Part shown: positions 36,387 to 45,500 of the stretch, piece by piece
Layout: every line of letters begins with the position of its first letter
How positions within the stretch are numbered: the first letter of the stretch is position 1
Assembly (NCBI RefSeq): GCF_900447535.1
Contig: NZ_UFXX01000001.1
Location: forward strand, 1,550,001-1,614,000
Direction: 5' to 3'
DNA: 64,000 bases
From: Dermacoccus nishinomiyaensis
Lineage (GTDB): Bacteria > Actinomycetota > Actinomycetes > Actinomycetales > Dermatophilaceae
Program-made: the position numbers and the translations under genes
Notes under the pieces: generated by a model
The model's database searches: none
The model's input: only the letters and a program-made list of their open reading frames with translations
What the model was told of the DNA's origin: nothing

Positions 36387-37199
36387 TCAGCCCCGCACGC
36401 CGCGCTGTCGCATGGCTTCGTAGAGCACGATGGCGGCGCTCGTCGCGACGTTGAGCGAGTTGACCTGCCCGACCATCGGGATGCGGACGCGGGACGTCGC
36501 GGCGCCCAGCATCTCGTCGGTGAGGCCGTACTTCTCGGTGCCGACGGCGACGGCGACGGGCCCGGACAGGTCGATGTCGGTGTGCATGACGTCGGTGTCC
36601 GGTGTCGTCGCGATGAGGGGAATGTCGTTGTCGCGCAACCATTCCAGCGTCTCTGACGTGGGTGCCGCCGCGACCGGCACGCTGAAGACGGTGCCCTTCG
36701 AGCCGCGGACGACGTTGGGGTTGCCCCAGTCGGTGACAGGGTCGGCCGCGATGACACCGTCGGCGCCCACGGCGTCAGCCGTGCGCAGCATCGCGCCCAG
36801 GTTTCCGGGCTTCTCGACGCCCTCGGCGACGAGCAGCAGCGGGTTGGCGGGCAGGTCGAGCATGCGCGGATGGGCGTTGACGCTCGGCACGACGGCGAGG
36901 AACCCGTCCGGCCCCTCGCGATACGCGACGCGCTCGAAAGCCTGACGCGCGACGGTGACGATCTCCGCGCCCGCAGTGCGCGCCGCGTCGATGACGTCAT
37001 GCTGCCGCGCCGCGTCGAGCATCAACTCGTCACAGACGTAGAGCGTCTGCGGGCGGACGCCGGCGTCGAGCGCCAGACCCAGTTCGTCATACCCCTCGAC
37101 GAGCGTCAGGCCCTCGGTCTCGCGCGTGCGGCGCTTGCGCAGGCCGACGAGGCCCTTGAGGCGCGGGTTCGTCGCGGACGTCAGGTGAAGATCAGGCAC
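36387..37199 (-). CDS. TrmH/SpoU family RNA methyltransferase
   Basis: 270 residues. An N-terminal substrate-binding domain (L-K-G-L-V-G-L-R-K-R-R-T-R) precedes the SPOUT knot: E-K-P-G-N-L-G-A-M-L-R-T-A-D-A-V-G-A-D (motif 1), V-G-T-E-K-Y-G-L-T (motif 2) and P-M-V-G-Q-V-N-S-L-N-V-A-T-S-A-A (motif 3). Likely 2'-O-methylates rRNA or tRNA with SAM; which site is not determinable. Confidence 0.9.
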   Translation of the reverse strand: MPDLHLTSATNPRLKGLVGLRKRRTRETEGLTLVEGYDELGLALDAGVRPQTLYVCDELMLDAARQHDVIDAARTAGAEIVTVARQAFERVAYREGPDGFLAVVPSVNAHPRMLDLPANPLLLVAEGVEKPGNLGAMLRTADAVGADGVIAADPVTDWGNPNVVRGSKGTVFSVPVAAAPTSETLEWLRDNDIPLIATTPDTDVMHTDIDLSGPVAVAVGTEKYGLTDEMLGAATSRVRIPMVGQVNSLNVATSAAIVLYEAMRQRGVRG

Positions 37200-37228
37200 G
37201 CCCCATCATCCCAAATCGACGCGCCTCA

Positions 37229-37304
37229 CGCGAAGGTGGACGCCGTTCGCAGATGGGTACGGGAATCGCGAATGTGGGCGTCGATCGCAGGAGGGGGTCA
37301 GATG
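37229..37304 (+). repeat. 19-bp repeat array, locus A (4 units)
   Basis: Four 19-nt units at 37229, 37248, 37267 and 37286, the last reaching into the HAD gene end. The best unit is CGCAGATGGGTACGGGAAT. Same family as the arrays at 48070, 50874, 51591 and 58759. Confidence 0.75.
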
Positions 37305-38161
37305 AGCGAGCGCAGGACGAGGGCGGCGCCGTCGTCGTCGATGGGAGCGGTGACCTCGTCGGCGGCGGCCTTCACCTCGTCGGGCGCCTGGCCCATGGCG
37401 ACGCCGCGCGCGGCCCATTCGAGCATCTCGACGTCGTTGCGCTGGTCGCCGACGGCCACCGTGTTCGCTGGTTCCACGCACAGTTTGCGCCGCACCTGCT
37501 CGAGCGCGGACGCCTTCGTCACGCCCTCGGGGTTGATGTCCATCCAGGCCGTGAACCCGACGGCGTAGTTGACCTGGTGCAGGCCGACGCGTTCGGCGAG
37601 GTCGAGGAAGTCCTCGCTCGTGCCGGTCGGCGAGCGGAACGTCACGCGCGTGACGGGCTCCGTCATCAGCTCCTCCCACGGCACGACGACCTGTTCGCCG
37701 TCGAGTTCACCGTCGGGGAACGGCGCCGTCACCTTGAACACGTCACCCGATTCGACGGCGATGACGGCGTCCTCCCACTGTCCGCGCAGCATCTGCAGCG
37801 CCGGCGTCGGGTCGAACGTGACGCGTTCGATCGTCTCGAACCCGTCGGGTAGTGAGCTGTCGAGACGCAGCGTGATCGCGCCGTTAGAGCACACCGCGTA
37901 GCCGGACGAGAGGCCGAGCATGTCGATGATCGGCTTCGTCGCGATCACCGCACGCCCTGTCGACAGCACGACCTGATGCCCCGCCTCGACACAGGCGCGC
38001 ACGGCGTCGCGCGTGACGTCGTGCATCGTGCCGTCGTACTGCAGCAGGGTGCCATCGATGTCGAGGCACACCATGAGCGGCGGCCACTCCTTGCCATCCG
38101 GCTGCGACGAAACCGCCGAACCGGTCGACGGGGGCGGCGCGCAGGTGTCAGAGACAGTCAC
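37298..38161 (-). CDS. HAD-IIB (Cof-like) hydrolase
   Basis: 287 residues from GTG 38161. Motif I D-I-D-G-T-L-L holds the nucleophile Asp, S-T-G-R-A is motif II, K-A-S-A-L supplies the motif III lysine, and G-D-Q-R-N-D-V-E-M is motif IV. The cap sits between motifs II and III as in HAD-IIB sugar-phosphate or flavin-phosphate phosphatases. TAGGGT lies 6 nt before the GTG with no ribosome site, a leaderless arrangement. Confidence 0.88.
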   Translation of the reverse strand: MTVSDTCAPPPSTGSAVSSQPDGKEWPPLMVCLDIDGTLLQYDGTMHDVTRDAVRACVEAGHQVVLSTGRAVIATKPIIDMLGLSSGYAVCSNGAITLRLDSSLPDGFETIERVTFDPTPALQMLRGQWEDAVIAVESGDVFKVTAPFPDGELDGEQVVVPWEELMTEPVTRVTFRSPTGTSEDFLDLAERVGLHQVNYAVGFTAWMDINPEGVTKASALEQVRRKLCVEPANTVAVGDQRNDVEMLEWAARGVAMGQAPDEVKAAADEVTAPIDDDGAALVLRSLI

Positions 38162-38274
38162 GTACCCACCCTAGGCGCAACGGCCCTCCTCGCGGCGACC
38201 ATCCGTCGCGGGACGTACACGGCCGGGGTCCAGCCGCGTCCGACAGGGAGTCGACGCAGCGTCACCACCGCGTC

Positions 38275-38316
38275 GACGAGGCCGGCCCACCCCGTCTTGG
38301 GCGAGCCGGCCTCGTC
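38275..38316 (-). terminator. Terminator after the GYP-repeat gene
   Basis: 12-bp perfect inverted repeat (38275-38286 with 38305-38316), 18-nt loop, about 20 nt past the stop of the minus-strand gene. Confidence 0.75.
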
Positions 38317-38337
38317 AGGTGCGTGCCGTTGAGCGTG

Positions 38338-39702
38338 TCAGTAGGTCTGCTGACCCCACGGCTGCTGCGGGCCCTGCCCGTTGTTCTGCACGTTCGACGT
38401 GTTGTGCGCCGACGGGTTCGTCGCGTCCGCCTTGCGCGATTGCAGAAACGCGACGACGCCGACGGCGATCGCGATGAGGCCGGAGAGCAGCGTCAACCAG
38501 ACGCCGGCACCGATCGTCGCGGTGTATCCGGCGGCCGCACCATTCGAACTCACGGCGCTCGACGCGGACGGGAACTGGACGATGCCGAGGATGAGGATGA
38601 CGAGTCCGATCGCCGCGGTCACGAGGCCCGCCACCTTGGCGTTGAGCTTGCCCAGCAAGGCGAGCACCCCGGCGGCGACGAGGCCGAGGGCGAGGATCGC
38701 GACGAAGATGCCCGCCGTGTTCTTCGACCCACCGAGCGCGGAGTTCGCGGTGTTGCTGTTGCCGCCGATGCCGTTGAGTGCCACCGACTCGCTGCCGGCC
38801 TTGAACGTCACCCACGCCACGAACGGCGCGATCAGCCCGAGCAGCGCGGGCACGAACGGCCCGAACTTCGCGACAGGCGAGGCGGTCGACGTTGCGTGCG
38901 ACGCGCCGACGCCGGTCGCCGTCGCCGCGCCCGTCTGCCCGACGCCCGGTGCGAACGACTGACCGTACGGCGCCGACGTGTAGTGCTGCTGGTTCGACAC
39001 CGCCGCACTCTGCGAGGACGGGTAACCGCCCTGCGGTGACGACGCATAGCCGCCCTGCGGGTTGTTCGACGGATAGCCGCCCTGCGGGTTGTTCGACGGG
39101 TAACCGCCTTGCGGAGACGACGGGTAGCCGCCCTGGGGCGCGGACGGGTAGCCGCCCTGGGGCGGGGACGAGGGGTAGCCGCCCTGGGGCGCGGACGGGT
39201 AGCCGCCCTGCGGGGACGACGGGTAGCCGCCCTGCGGCGTCGACGGATAACCGCTCTGCGGAGCGGCCGGGTAACCGCCCTGGCCGTACGACGGACCTGC
39301 CGGGTTCTGGCCCCCGGGGTATTGCCCGTATCCGCTCTGGCCATACCCAGGCTGGCCACCGCCCTGCGGCCCGGCATAGCCGACCCCCGGCGCGCTCGGG
39401 TATGCCTGCGACGACGCGGCGTTCTGCTGCCCACCCTGACTCGACGGGCCCCATGCTGGCTGGGCCGGCGCATCCGAGCGTGGGGCGACGCGCGTCGCGT
39501 CACTGCCGATCGCCTGCGTGTGGTCGTCTGAGGCAGCAGTGTCCTTGGACATCGAGACTCCCGCGTCCGACGACGCGGCCCCGGCGGGCGTGGAACCCCC
39601 AGGCGTCGCGCCGGCGCCGGTGCCACCCGCGACGTGGGTGGCCTGCTCGTTGTTGTCTGCGCTCCAGGTCGAGCCCTGGCCGGACTCGTCGTTGGTCGAC
39701 AT
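38338..39702 (-). CDS. Membrane protein with N-terminal Gly-Tyr-Pro repeats
   Basis: 454 residues from ATG 39702, preceded by AAGGAGAGGG. The N-terminal ~300 residues are low complexity, with about eleven Q-G-G-Y-P-S-x-P repeats after an Ala/Gly/Ser/Asp start. The C-terminal ~150 residues have four hydrophobic helices: F-V-P-A-L-L-G-L-I-A-P; G-I-F-V-A-I-L-A-L-G; A-G-L-V-T-A-A-I-G-L; V-W-L-T-L-L-S-G-L-I. Gly/Tyr/Pro-rich tails on small membrane proteins are common in actinobacteria; function unknown. It stands alone. Confidence 0.75.
   Translation of the reverse strand: MSTNDESGQGSTWSADNNEQATHVAGGTGAGATPGGSTPAGAASSDAGVSMSKDTAASDDHTQAIGSDATRVAPRSDAPAQPAWGPSSQGGQQNAASSQAYPSAPGVGYAGPQGGGQPGYGQSGYGQYPGGQNPAGPSYGQGGYPAAPQSGYPSTPQGGYPSSPQGGYPSAPQGGYPSSPPQGGYPSAPQGGYPSSPQGGYPSNNPQGGYPSNNPQGGYASSPQGGYPSSQSAAVSNQQHYTSAPYGQSFAPGVGQTGAATATGVGASHATSTASPVAKFGPFVPALLGLIAPFVAWVTFKAGSESVALNGIGGNSNTANSALGGSKNTAGIFVAILALGLVAAGVLALLGKLNAKVAGLVTAAIGLVILILGIVQFPSASSAVSSNGAAAGYTATIGAGVWLTLLSGLIAIAVGVVAFLQSRKADATNPSAHNTSNVQNNGQGPQQPWGQQTY
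39010..39290 (-). repeat. Tandem repeats coding the Q-G-G-Y-P-S-x-P tail
   Basis: About eleven near-identical 24-27-bp coding units, seen on the plus strand as repeated GGGTAGCCGCCCTG-like blocks. Unit lengths are multiples of three. Confidence 0.85.
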
Positions 39703-39807
39703 GCCCCTCTCCTTCATGATTCGAGGTACGAAAAAACTTGCTCCCAATGTACGTGCCGCGGCGCCATCCACGGCCCGGTCGCCGCGCGACAGTGGACGGC
39801 AGAGACG

Positions 39808-41019
39808 TCAGGCCCCGAGCTTGAACGCCTCGCGGTAGGACAGGCGCCCACCGGTGCGCATGATGCTGCGCTCATACAGCCGCGTCGCGAGACGGGTGAT
39901 GACGTACGCCGCGACGATCGCGATGCCGATGGCGAGGATCGGCTCCCACCATGCGGCGCTGCCGTCCATGATGCGTGCCGGCATCGTCACGGTCGAGACG
40001 ACCGGAACGTACGAGGCGACGACCTGGGCCGTGCCGCTGAGCGACATGCCGACGACGAGCACGAGGACGACGAGCATGACGACGGGCTGCGACGTCGACT
40101 GCACGTCCTCGCTGCGTGAGGCGAGCGCGCCGGCGACGGCGAACATGCAGGCGACGACGAAGAATCCGACGAGGAAGAACAGCAGGAACCATCCGGAGGC
40201 GCCCGCGACGGTGCCGACGAAGGCGCTCCACTTGGTCTGGCTCAACCCGATGAGTGCGACGGCGGCGAGCAACGTCACCTGAGCGATGGCGAGCAGCGCG
40301 TTGCCGATGATCTTTCCGGCGAGGATGTGGCGCAGCGGCACGGCGCTCGCGAGGATCTCGACGATGCGTGACTGCTTCTCTTCGACGACGCTCTGCGCGA
40401 TCGGCATGCCGAACATGAACGCGACGAAGTAGAACAGGAACGCGAAGACGAGTGACACCACCTTCGCGAGCCCGGCGCGGTCGGCATCGGAGCTGAGCGT
40501 CGACGTCGCCACGGCGCCGCCCTTCGTCAGCGACGACAGCTCGACGCCCTTCGATGCCGCGTTCGACGCGAGCGTCAGGTGTGCGGCGCTCGTCGTCACG
40601 TTCTTCTTCAACCCGTCGTCGATGCTCTTGTCGCCGATGAGTTGCCAGCCGCCGTTGGTGCGCAGCAGTGCGGCGTCGGCGTCGCCCTTCGTGACGGCGG
40701 CGCGGGCTGCGGCATCGTCGGGGAAGGCCGTGCTCGTGTACTCGACCTTCGCGCCGCCGTCCTTCGCGCTCGTCGCAGCGACGTCGACGACCTGCTTCGC
40801 CGACGGCCCGGAGGCGCCCTTCGTGTCGACGATCGCGACCTTCTGCGTGTCGGTCTTGCCGGCGATCCACACCTGCACGGCGAACGTGCCGATCACCATG
40901 GCGAGGGTGACGCCGAGGCCGACGAGGAAGTTCTTGTCGCGCGCCTTGACGGCGATCTCGCGCAGGGCGACGATCTGCCACGCCGGACGCGAATCACGCT
41001 GAGCTGTCTGGACGTTCAT
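39808..41019 (-). CDS. ABC-2 type exporter permease (NatB-like)
   Basis: 403 residues. ATG 41019 shares one base with the TGA of the ATPase gene, so translation is coupled. Helix one (F-L-V-G-L-G-V-T-L-A-M-V) is followed by an extracytoplasmic domain of ~150 residues, then five more helices (I-V-E-I-L-A-S-A-V-P between). This is the NatB/ABC-2 layout used to export ions, peptides or drugs. Works with the ATPase upstream; the two-component genes next to it may control it. Confidence 0.88.
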   Translation of the reverse strand: MNVQTAQRDSRPAWQIVALREIAVKARDKNFLVGLGVTLAMVIGTFAVQVWIAGKTDTQKVAIVDTKGASGPSAKQVVDVAATSAKDGGAKVEYTSTAFPDDAAARAAVTKGDADAALLRTNGGWQLIGDKSIDDGLKKNVTTSAAHLTLASNAASKGVELSSLTKGGAVATSTLSSDADRAGLAKVVSLVFAFLFYFVAFMFGMPIAQSVVEEKQSRIVEILASAVPLRHILAGKIIGNALLAIAQVTLLAAVALIGLSQTKWSAFVGTVAGASGWFLLFFLVGFFVVACMFAVAGALASRSEDVQSTSQPVVMLVVLVLVVGMSLSGTAQVVASYVPVVSTVTMPARIMDGSAAWWEPILAIGIAIVAAYVITRLATRLYERSIMRTGGRLSYREAFKLGA

Positions 41020-41921
41020 CACGCCACCTCCCGGTAGATGTCGGCGAGCTGGGGCAGGACCTCGGCGTATTCGCGGATGCTCGCGCGTGCCATGACGGTG
41101 CGCAGCAACTCGTCGGACGCCCTTTCGCGGCCCTCGGCGTCGTCGGGCAGTTCGAGCAGCGCCCGCGGGCCGTCGACGTCGACGACACCGATGCCGAGAC
41201 GGTCGGCGACGTCACGCACCCACCCGGCGTCGGAGTCGAGGACGAGGCGGTGACGGACGCGTCCGCTGCGGCGCAGCTGCGCGGCCGTGCCCTGCGCGGC
41301 GACGCGGCCGCCCGCGAGGAAGACGAGGCTGTCGCAGAGGCGTTCGACGAGGTCGAGCTGGTGGCTGCTGAACAGCACGGGCACGCCGCGCGAGGTGAAC
41401 TCGCGCAGCAGGTCGGCCATCGCGTCGACGGCGCGCGGGTCGAGGCCGCTGAACGGCTCGTCGAGGATGAGCGCGTCCGGCTCGGCGATGACGGACGCCG
41501 CGATCTGCACGCGCTGCTGGTTGCCGAGCGACAGCGCTTCGAGCTTGTCCTTCGCTCGGTCGCCGAGGCCGAACCGTTCGAGCAGTTCGAGCCCGCGGGC
41601 ACGCGCCGCAGCGGGTGCGACGCCGCGCAGCTGGGCGAGGTAGACGAGCTGGTCGATGAGGGGCTGCTTCGGGTACAGCCCCCGCTCCTCGGGCATGTAT
41701 CCGATGCGCCGGCGATGTTCGCGCGTCATCGGCTCGCCGTTCCACAACGCCTCCCCGGCGCTGGGCTCGAGCACGCCCATGATCATCCGCATCGTCGTGG
41801 TCTTGCCGGCGCCGTTGCCGCCGATGAAACCCGTCATCTGCCCGTCGGCGACCTCGAACGACACGTCGTCGACGGCCGTCTTGTCACCGAACCTGCGGGT
41901 CAGGCCTCTGGCTTCCAACAT
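41019..41921 (-). CDS. ABC transporter ATP-binding protein (NatA-like)
   Basis: 300 residues from ATG 41921 (AGGGAG 8 nt upstream; a 6-residue longer start exists). Walker A G-G-N-G-A-G-K-T-T, signature L-S-L-G-N-Q-Q-R-V (LSGGQ variant), Walker B L-I-L-D-E-P-F-S-G-L-D and the switch His in S-S-H-Q-L. A C-terminal ~90-residue extension follows, as in ABC-2 exporter ATPases. Energises the permease with which it overlaps. Confidence 0.93.
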   Translation of the reverse strand: MLEARGLTRRFGDKTAVDDVSFEVADGQMTGFIGGNGAGKTTTMRMIMGVLEPSAGEALWNGEPMTREHRRRIGYMPEERGLYPKQPLIDQLVYLAQLRGVAPAAARARGLELLERFGLGDRAKDKLEALSLGNQQRVQIAASVIAEPDALILDEPFSGLDPRAVDAMADLLREFTSRGVPVLFSSHQLDLVERLCDSLVFLAGGRVAAQGTAAQLRRSGRVRHRLVLDSDAGWVRDVADRLGIGVVDVDGPRALLELPDDAEGRERASDELLRTVMARASIREYAEVLPQLADIYREVA

Positions 41922-42029
41922 GTTCCGCTCCCTCGTCATGTTCGATCGTTCCTTCAGCCTGTCGCGTTGGCCGCCGCGCCGGATCCGGCGCGCGACGGAT
42001 CTTCGCGCCTCCCCCTCGCGACGGAGCTG

Positions 42030-42806
42030 TCAGTCGCCGACGCGCACCAGGCCCGTCTCATAGGCCGCGACGACGGCCTGCACCCGATCGCGCAGACCGA
42101 GCTTCATCAGCACGTTCGACACGTGTGTCTTGACGGTGACCTCACCGACGAACAGCGCCGCCGCGATCTCCGCGTTGGACAGCCCACGCCCGAGCAGACC
42201 CAGCACCTCCCGTTCGCGCGGGGTGAGGTCATCAAGACGGCCGCCGTCGCCCGTCCTCCTCGGGGGCAGCGAGGGCGTCGAGTGGGCCGATGAGGCAAAG
42301 GGCCAGGCCGACGTCGTCGGTCCGACGTTGCCCGGGCCGTCGTCAGCGGCCCGGGCGGCCTCGGAGCCCGCGCCGAGCGACCCGTCCTGCACGCGTCGTT
42401 CGATGACGCGGCGCGTCACCTCCGGGGCGAGCAGGGCGTGTCCGTGCCCGACGGCGCGCACGGCGTCGGCGAGGTCGTCCGCGTCGGCGTTCTTGAGCAA
42501 GAAGCCGCTGGCGCCCGCGTCGAGCGCACTGAAGAGGTAGTCGTCGCGATCGAACGTCGTGAGGATGACGACGCGCCCGAGCCCCTCGTCGACGAACCGT
42601 CGCGTGGCCTCGATGCCGTCCATGACGGGCATCTGCACGTCCATCAAGGTGACGTCGGGCCGCACCTCGCGGGCCACGTCCAGCGCCTGCGCCCCGTTCG
42701 TCGCGGTGGCGACGACGTCGATGTCGTCCTCCACGGACAGGATGAGCGAGAATCCGCTGCTCACCATCTTCTGGTCATCGACGATGACGACCTTGAGCGC
42801 GTCCAT
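42030..42806 (-). CDS. NarL/LuxR-type response regulator
   Basis: 258 residues from ATG 42806 (AGGAGGG upstream). Receiver domain with acidic pair D10-D11 and phospho-acceptor D56 in V-T-L-M-D-V-Q-M-P; C-terminal LuxR HTH starting L-T-P-R-E-R-E-V-L with S-N-A-E-I-A-A-A-L-F. The linker between the two is about 50 residues longer than usual and Gly/Pro/Ser-rich. Pairs with the kinase gene 55 bp upstream and probably regulates the adjacent ABC exporter. Confidence 0.92.
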   Translation of the reverse strand: MDALKVVIVDDQKMVSSGFSLILSVEDDIDVVATATNGAQALDVAREVRPDVTLMDVQMPVMDGIEATRRFVDEGLGRVVILTTFDRDDYLFSALDAGASGFLLKNADADDLADAVRAVGHGHALLAPEVTRRVIERRVQDGSLGAGSEAARAADDGPGNVGPTTSAWPFASSAHSTPSLPPRRTGDGGRLDDLTPREREVLGLLGRGLSNAEIAAALFVGEVTVKTHVSNVLMKLGLRDRVQAVVAAYETGLVRVGD

Positions 42807-42861
42807 CAGGCCCACCCTCCTGTCGTTCGCTGCCTCTGTCGGCCTCTCGCTGCGGCCTCGG

Positions 42862-44316
42862 TCATGAGCGCCCGCCGTCGTCGCCTCGCGCGTCGGGTAG
42901 CGGCAGCCTGACGCGCACGCGGTACCCACCGGTCAGCCGGGGGCCGATCTCGGCGCTGCCGCGATGAGCCGTCACGCGTTCACGCATGCCGAGCAGTCCC
43001 ATGCCGCTGCCCGAGGTGCCCTGCCGTGGGCGCCCCTCGTCGAGGATCTCGACCTCTGCGTAGCGCGCCGCACCGGCCCCTTCCTCGCCGCCGCCACTGC
43101 GCACCGTGACGGACGCGGACGTCGCCGTCGAGTGGCGCCGGATGTTGGCCAGCGCCTCCTGCACGGTGCGGTAGAGGCTGTGTTGGACGCTGCCAGGCAC
43201 GTCGACGTCACCGATGAGGTCGCGCAGTTCGACGTCGAACCCGGGCGAGGTGACCTCTTCGACCAGTCGCGGCAGATCGTCCAACCCAGGTTCGGGACGA
43301 CGGTGCGTCGCGTCCAGCGCAACGCCCGTCTCGCGCTCGTTCCTCGTCGCGAGCGAACCGTCCGATGACGCGGCGACCGCCAGATCAGCCGACACCACCC
43401 CGCCGCCAGGCGGCAGACGGCCCGGCCCGGACGACGCGCCGTCCCCGGTTCGCAGGGTGCCGAGCAGGCTGCGCATCTGCGTGACGGCGTCGCGCGAGGA
43501 GGTCTCGACGTTCGTCAGCGACGTGGCCGCGAGCGACAGGTCCTTAGTCATGAGCTTGCGTGCGGCCGCGGCCTGCACGCCGATCGCGGCGACGTGGTGG
43601 GCGACGACGTCGTGCAGTTCGCGGGCGATGCGCAGTCTTTCGTCGACGACGGCGCGTTCGGTGAGCTGCGCCGACTGCTCCTCGATCGTGCGTGCCTGAT
43701 CCTCGGCGCGGGCTCGGGCGCGAGCTCCACGCCACGAGTTGGCGCCCGTCGCGACGGCGGTGACGAAGAACAGGACGTTCATCATGACGCTCGTGAGCAC
43801 CGCTCCTGTGCCAGGGCCGAACAGCGCGTCATCGCGGGTGCCGCGGCCGTTTCCGTAGGCGTCGACGAGCGCGTCACGCCCCGACGCGACCGACAGCTGC
43901 ACGGCCACCCACCCGAACATGAACACGACGACGGCGCTCGCCGCGACCATCGTCATCCGGCGATCTCGGCCCCAGGCGAGTGCGGTGAAGATGGAGAAGA
44001 AGTAGGCCGCCTGCATCGCGAGGTTGCCCATGACGACGTACTGCGCCATGCCGAAGGCGAACATGTGCGCGGCGAGCAGCAGCATGACGGCGAGGGGGAA
44101 GCGTCGCCGCCACACGAGCGGCAGCATCCCGACGAGCGTCGCCGCATAGAGCGCGGGCCGCCCCCAGGTGCCGCGCGGCAGACCCAACGCGCGCATCGCC
44201 TCGAGCTCGACGACGGCACCGAGCAGGAAGACGACGGCGATCACGGCGTCCCGTCGCTGCCATCCGGGTGGCAACGGCCGCACCCAGTCGTCGTCCAGAC
44301 CGAAGAACTCCCTCAC
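42862..44316 (-). CDS. Sensor histidine kinase (NarL/DesK group)
   Basis: 484 residues from GTG 44316. TACCCT lies exactly 7 nt upstream and no ribosome site is visible, so the message is probably leaderless; an 8-residue extension exists. About five or six N-terminal helices, then HisKA_3 with the phosphorylated His in R-I-A-R-E-L-H-D-V-V-A-H-H, then HATPase with L-Y-R-T-V-Q-E-A-L-A-N-I-R-R-H and G-S-G-M-G-L-L-G-M-R-E-R. A Gly/Ser/Pro-rich insertion of ~60 residues separates dimerisation and ATPase domains. Order on the minus strand: kinase, regulator, ATPase, permease. Confidence 0.92.
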   Translation of the reverse strand: MREFFGLDDDWVRPLPPGWQRRDAVIAVVFLLGAVVELEAMRALGLPRGTWGRPALYAATLVGMLPLVWRRRFPLAVMLLLAAHMFAFGMAQYVVMGNLAMQAAYFFSIFTALAWGRDRRMTMVAASAVVVFMFGWVAVQLSVASGRDALVDAYGNGRGTRDDALFGPGTGAVLTSVMMNVLFFVTAVATGANSWRGARARARAEDQARTIEEQSAQLTERAVVDERLRIARELHDVVAHHVAAIGVQAAAARKLMTKDLSLAATSLTNVETSSRDAVTQMRSLLGTLRTGDGASSGPGRLPPGGGVVSADLAVAASSDGSLATRNERETGVALDATHRRPEPGLDDLPRLVEEVTSPGFDVELRDLIGDVDVPGSVQHSLYRTVQEALANIRRHSTATSASVTVRSGGGEEGAGAARYAEVEILDEGRPRQGTSGSGMGLLGMRERVTAHRGSAEIGPRLTGGYRVRVRLPLPDARGDDGGRS

Positions 44317-44323
44317 GCCTGCG

Positions 44324-44329
44324 AGGGTA
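44324..44329 (-). promoter_or_regulatory. Leaderless -10 box of the histidine kinase gene
   Basis: TACCCT on the minus strand, followed by 7 nt and the GTG start at 44316. The same spacing is seen at bioB and the lipid kinase gene. Confidence 0.55.
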
Positions 44330-44371
44330 GACGCCGCCACCGACAGCCCGCCTCCCCCGCGCGACGGAGCG

Positions 44372-45049
44372 TCAGTTCGTCGCGAGCGACACGACGAGAT
44401 TGATGGCTGTCGCGACGACGCCGACGCCGAGCGCGTAGCTGAGCAGCGTGTGCTGCAGCACGAGGCGTCGCACCCACCGGTTCTTCAGGTTCGTGTCGCT
44501 GATCTGGTACGTCATTCCGAGGTCGAACGCGACGTACGCGAAGTCGTAGTAGTCGGGTTCGCCGCCCTCGAAGTCGATGCCGTTGCTGGCCGGCGCCGGC
44601 CCGTAGTACTGACGGGCGTAGCGCAGCATGTACATGAGGTGCACGAGAAACCAGGACGCGACGACGCTTGCCGTCCCGAGCACGGCTTCGGCGGTGCCCG
44701 TCTTGTGCTTGCCCGCGACGAGCAGCAACCCGACCCCCGCAAGGCTCGCCATCGTCGCGATGATGACGGTGGCGTCCGCTCCTGCGACGCTCGGATCCTC
44801 CTCGCGTGCGTGCTCGGTGGCCTGCGTCGGGTTCATGCCACGCACGATCAGCCACGTCCACGCACTGACGACGATCGCGCCGACCGTCCACCCCGTCATG
44901 ACGTCGAACACGATCGTCCGGTCGGCGACGGCGATCGTGACGAACGCCGCGAGCACACCGACGATCACGCTGATCACCAACCGAAACCCCGTGCGGCGCG
45001 TGAGGGCACGACGGTTCGCCTTGGACGTCTCGTGGGAGGTGTCATTCAT
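44372..45049 (-). CDS. DUF1345 membrane protein
   Basis: 225 residues from ATG 45049; the upstream open frame to 45622 is not coding in character. Six hydrophobic helices, with the family segments Y-D-F-A-Y-V-A-F-D-L-G-M-T-Y-Q-I-S-D-T and H-T-L-L-S-Y-A. DUF1345 proteins are integral membrane proteins of unknown function. It precedes the histidine kinase gene by 55 bp on the same strand. Confidence 0.85.
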   Translation of the reverse strand: MNDTSHETSKANRRALTRRTGFRLVISVIVGVLAAFVTIAVADRTIVFDVMTGWTVGAIVVSAWTWLIVRGMNPTQATEHAREEDPSVAGADATVIIATMASLAGVGLLLVAGKHKTGTAEAVLGTASVVASWFLVHLMYMLRYARQYYGPAPASNGIDFEGGEPDYYDFAYVAFDLGMTYQISDTNLKNRWVRRLVLQHTLLSYALGVGVVATAINLVVSLATN

Positions 45050-45241
45050 GCGCTCATTGTCACCCGACGGACGCGAACCACCGTGGCCTGCGGCAACGGA
45101 CGCAACGACCGGCGCGTCGTACGGGCGTGAGCATGGAGCGACCTCAGCGGCACCGACTGCCGCATCGCGCGGCGGGAGCAGACGACGCGAGGAGACGACG
45201 CGAGCGCCGAGCATGCCGCGGGGACGGCCCCCGGCACCGAC

Positions 45242-45478
45242 ATGGCCGGGCCCGCCGGCACGAACTGGTCGGGCTCGAATCATTCGGGCCAGCACGACGA
45301 CCCCCTGCCGGGCGTGCATGAGACGAGCGAGATGGGCGGCCCGATCAGCCGATCGGCCCGTCCGAAGGATCTGACGAGCCCCGAGGACTTCGCGAGGACG
45401 AAGACCATCGCGTGGTGCGCCATCGTTGCCGTCGCGTTCGCCCTCATGACGCTGCTGAGCTACCGCACCGCACGGTGA
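45242..45478 (+). CDS. Small single-span membrane protein
   Basis: 78 residues. A polar Gly/Ser/Asp-rich N-terminus of ~50 residues precedes one C-terminal helix (W-C-A-I-V-A-V-A-F-A-L-M-T-L-L). No family recognised and no clear ribosome site, so the start is uncertain. It is followed within 22 bp by another tiny membrane protein and then a strong terminator, which supports a real transcription unit. Confidence 0.5.
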   Translation: MAGPAGTNWSGSNHSGQHDDPLPGVHETSEMGGPISRSARPKDLTSPEDFARTKTIAWCAIVAVAFALMTLLSYRTAR

Positions 45479-45500
45479 CTGGAGGAGACCGACAACGGCT

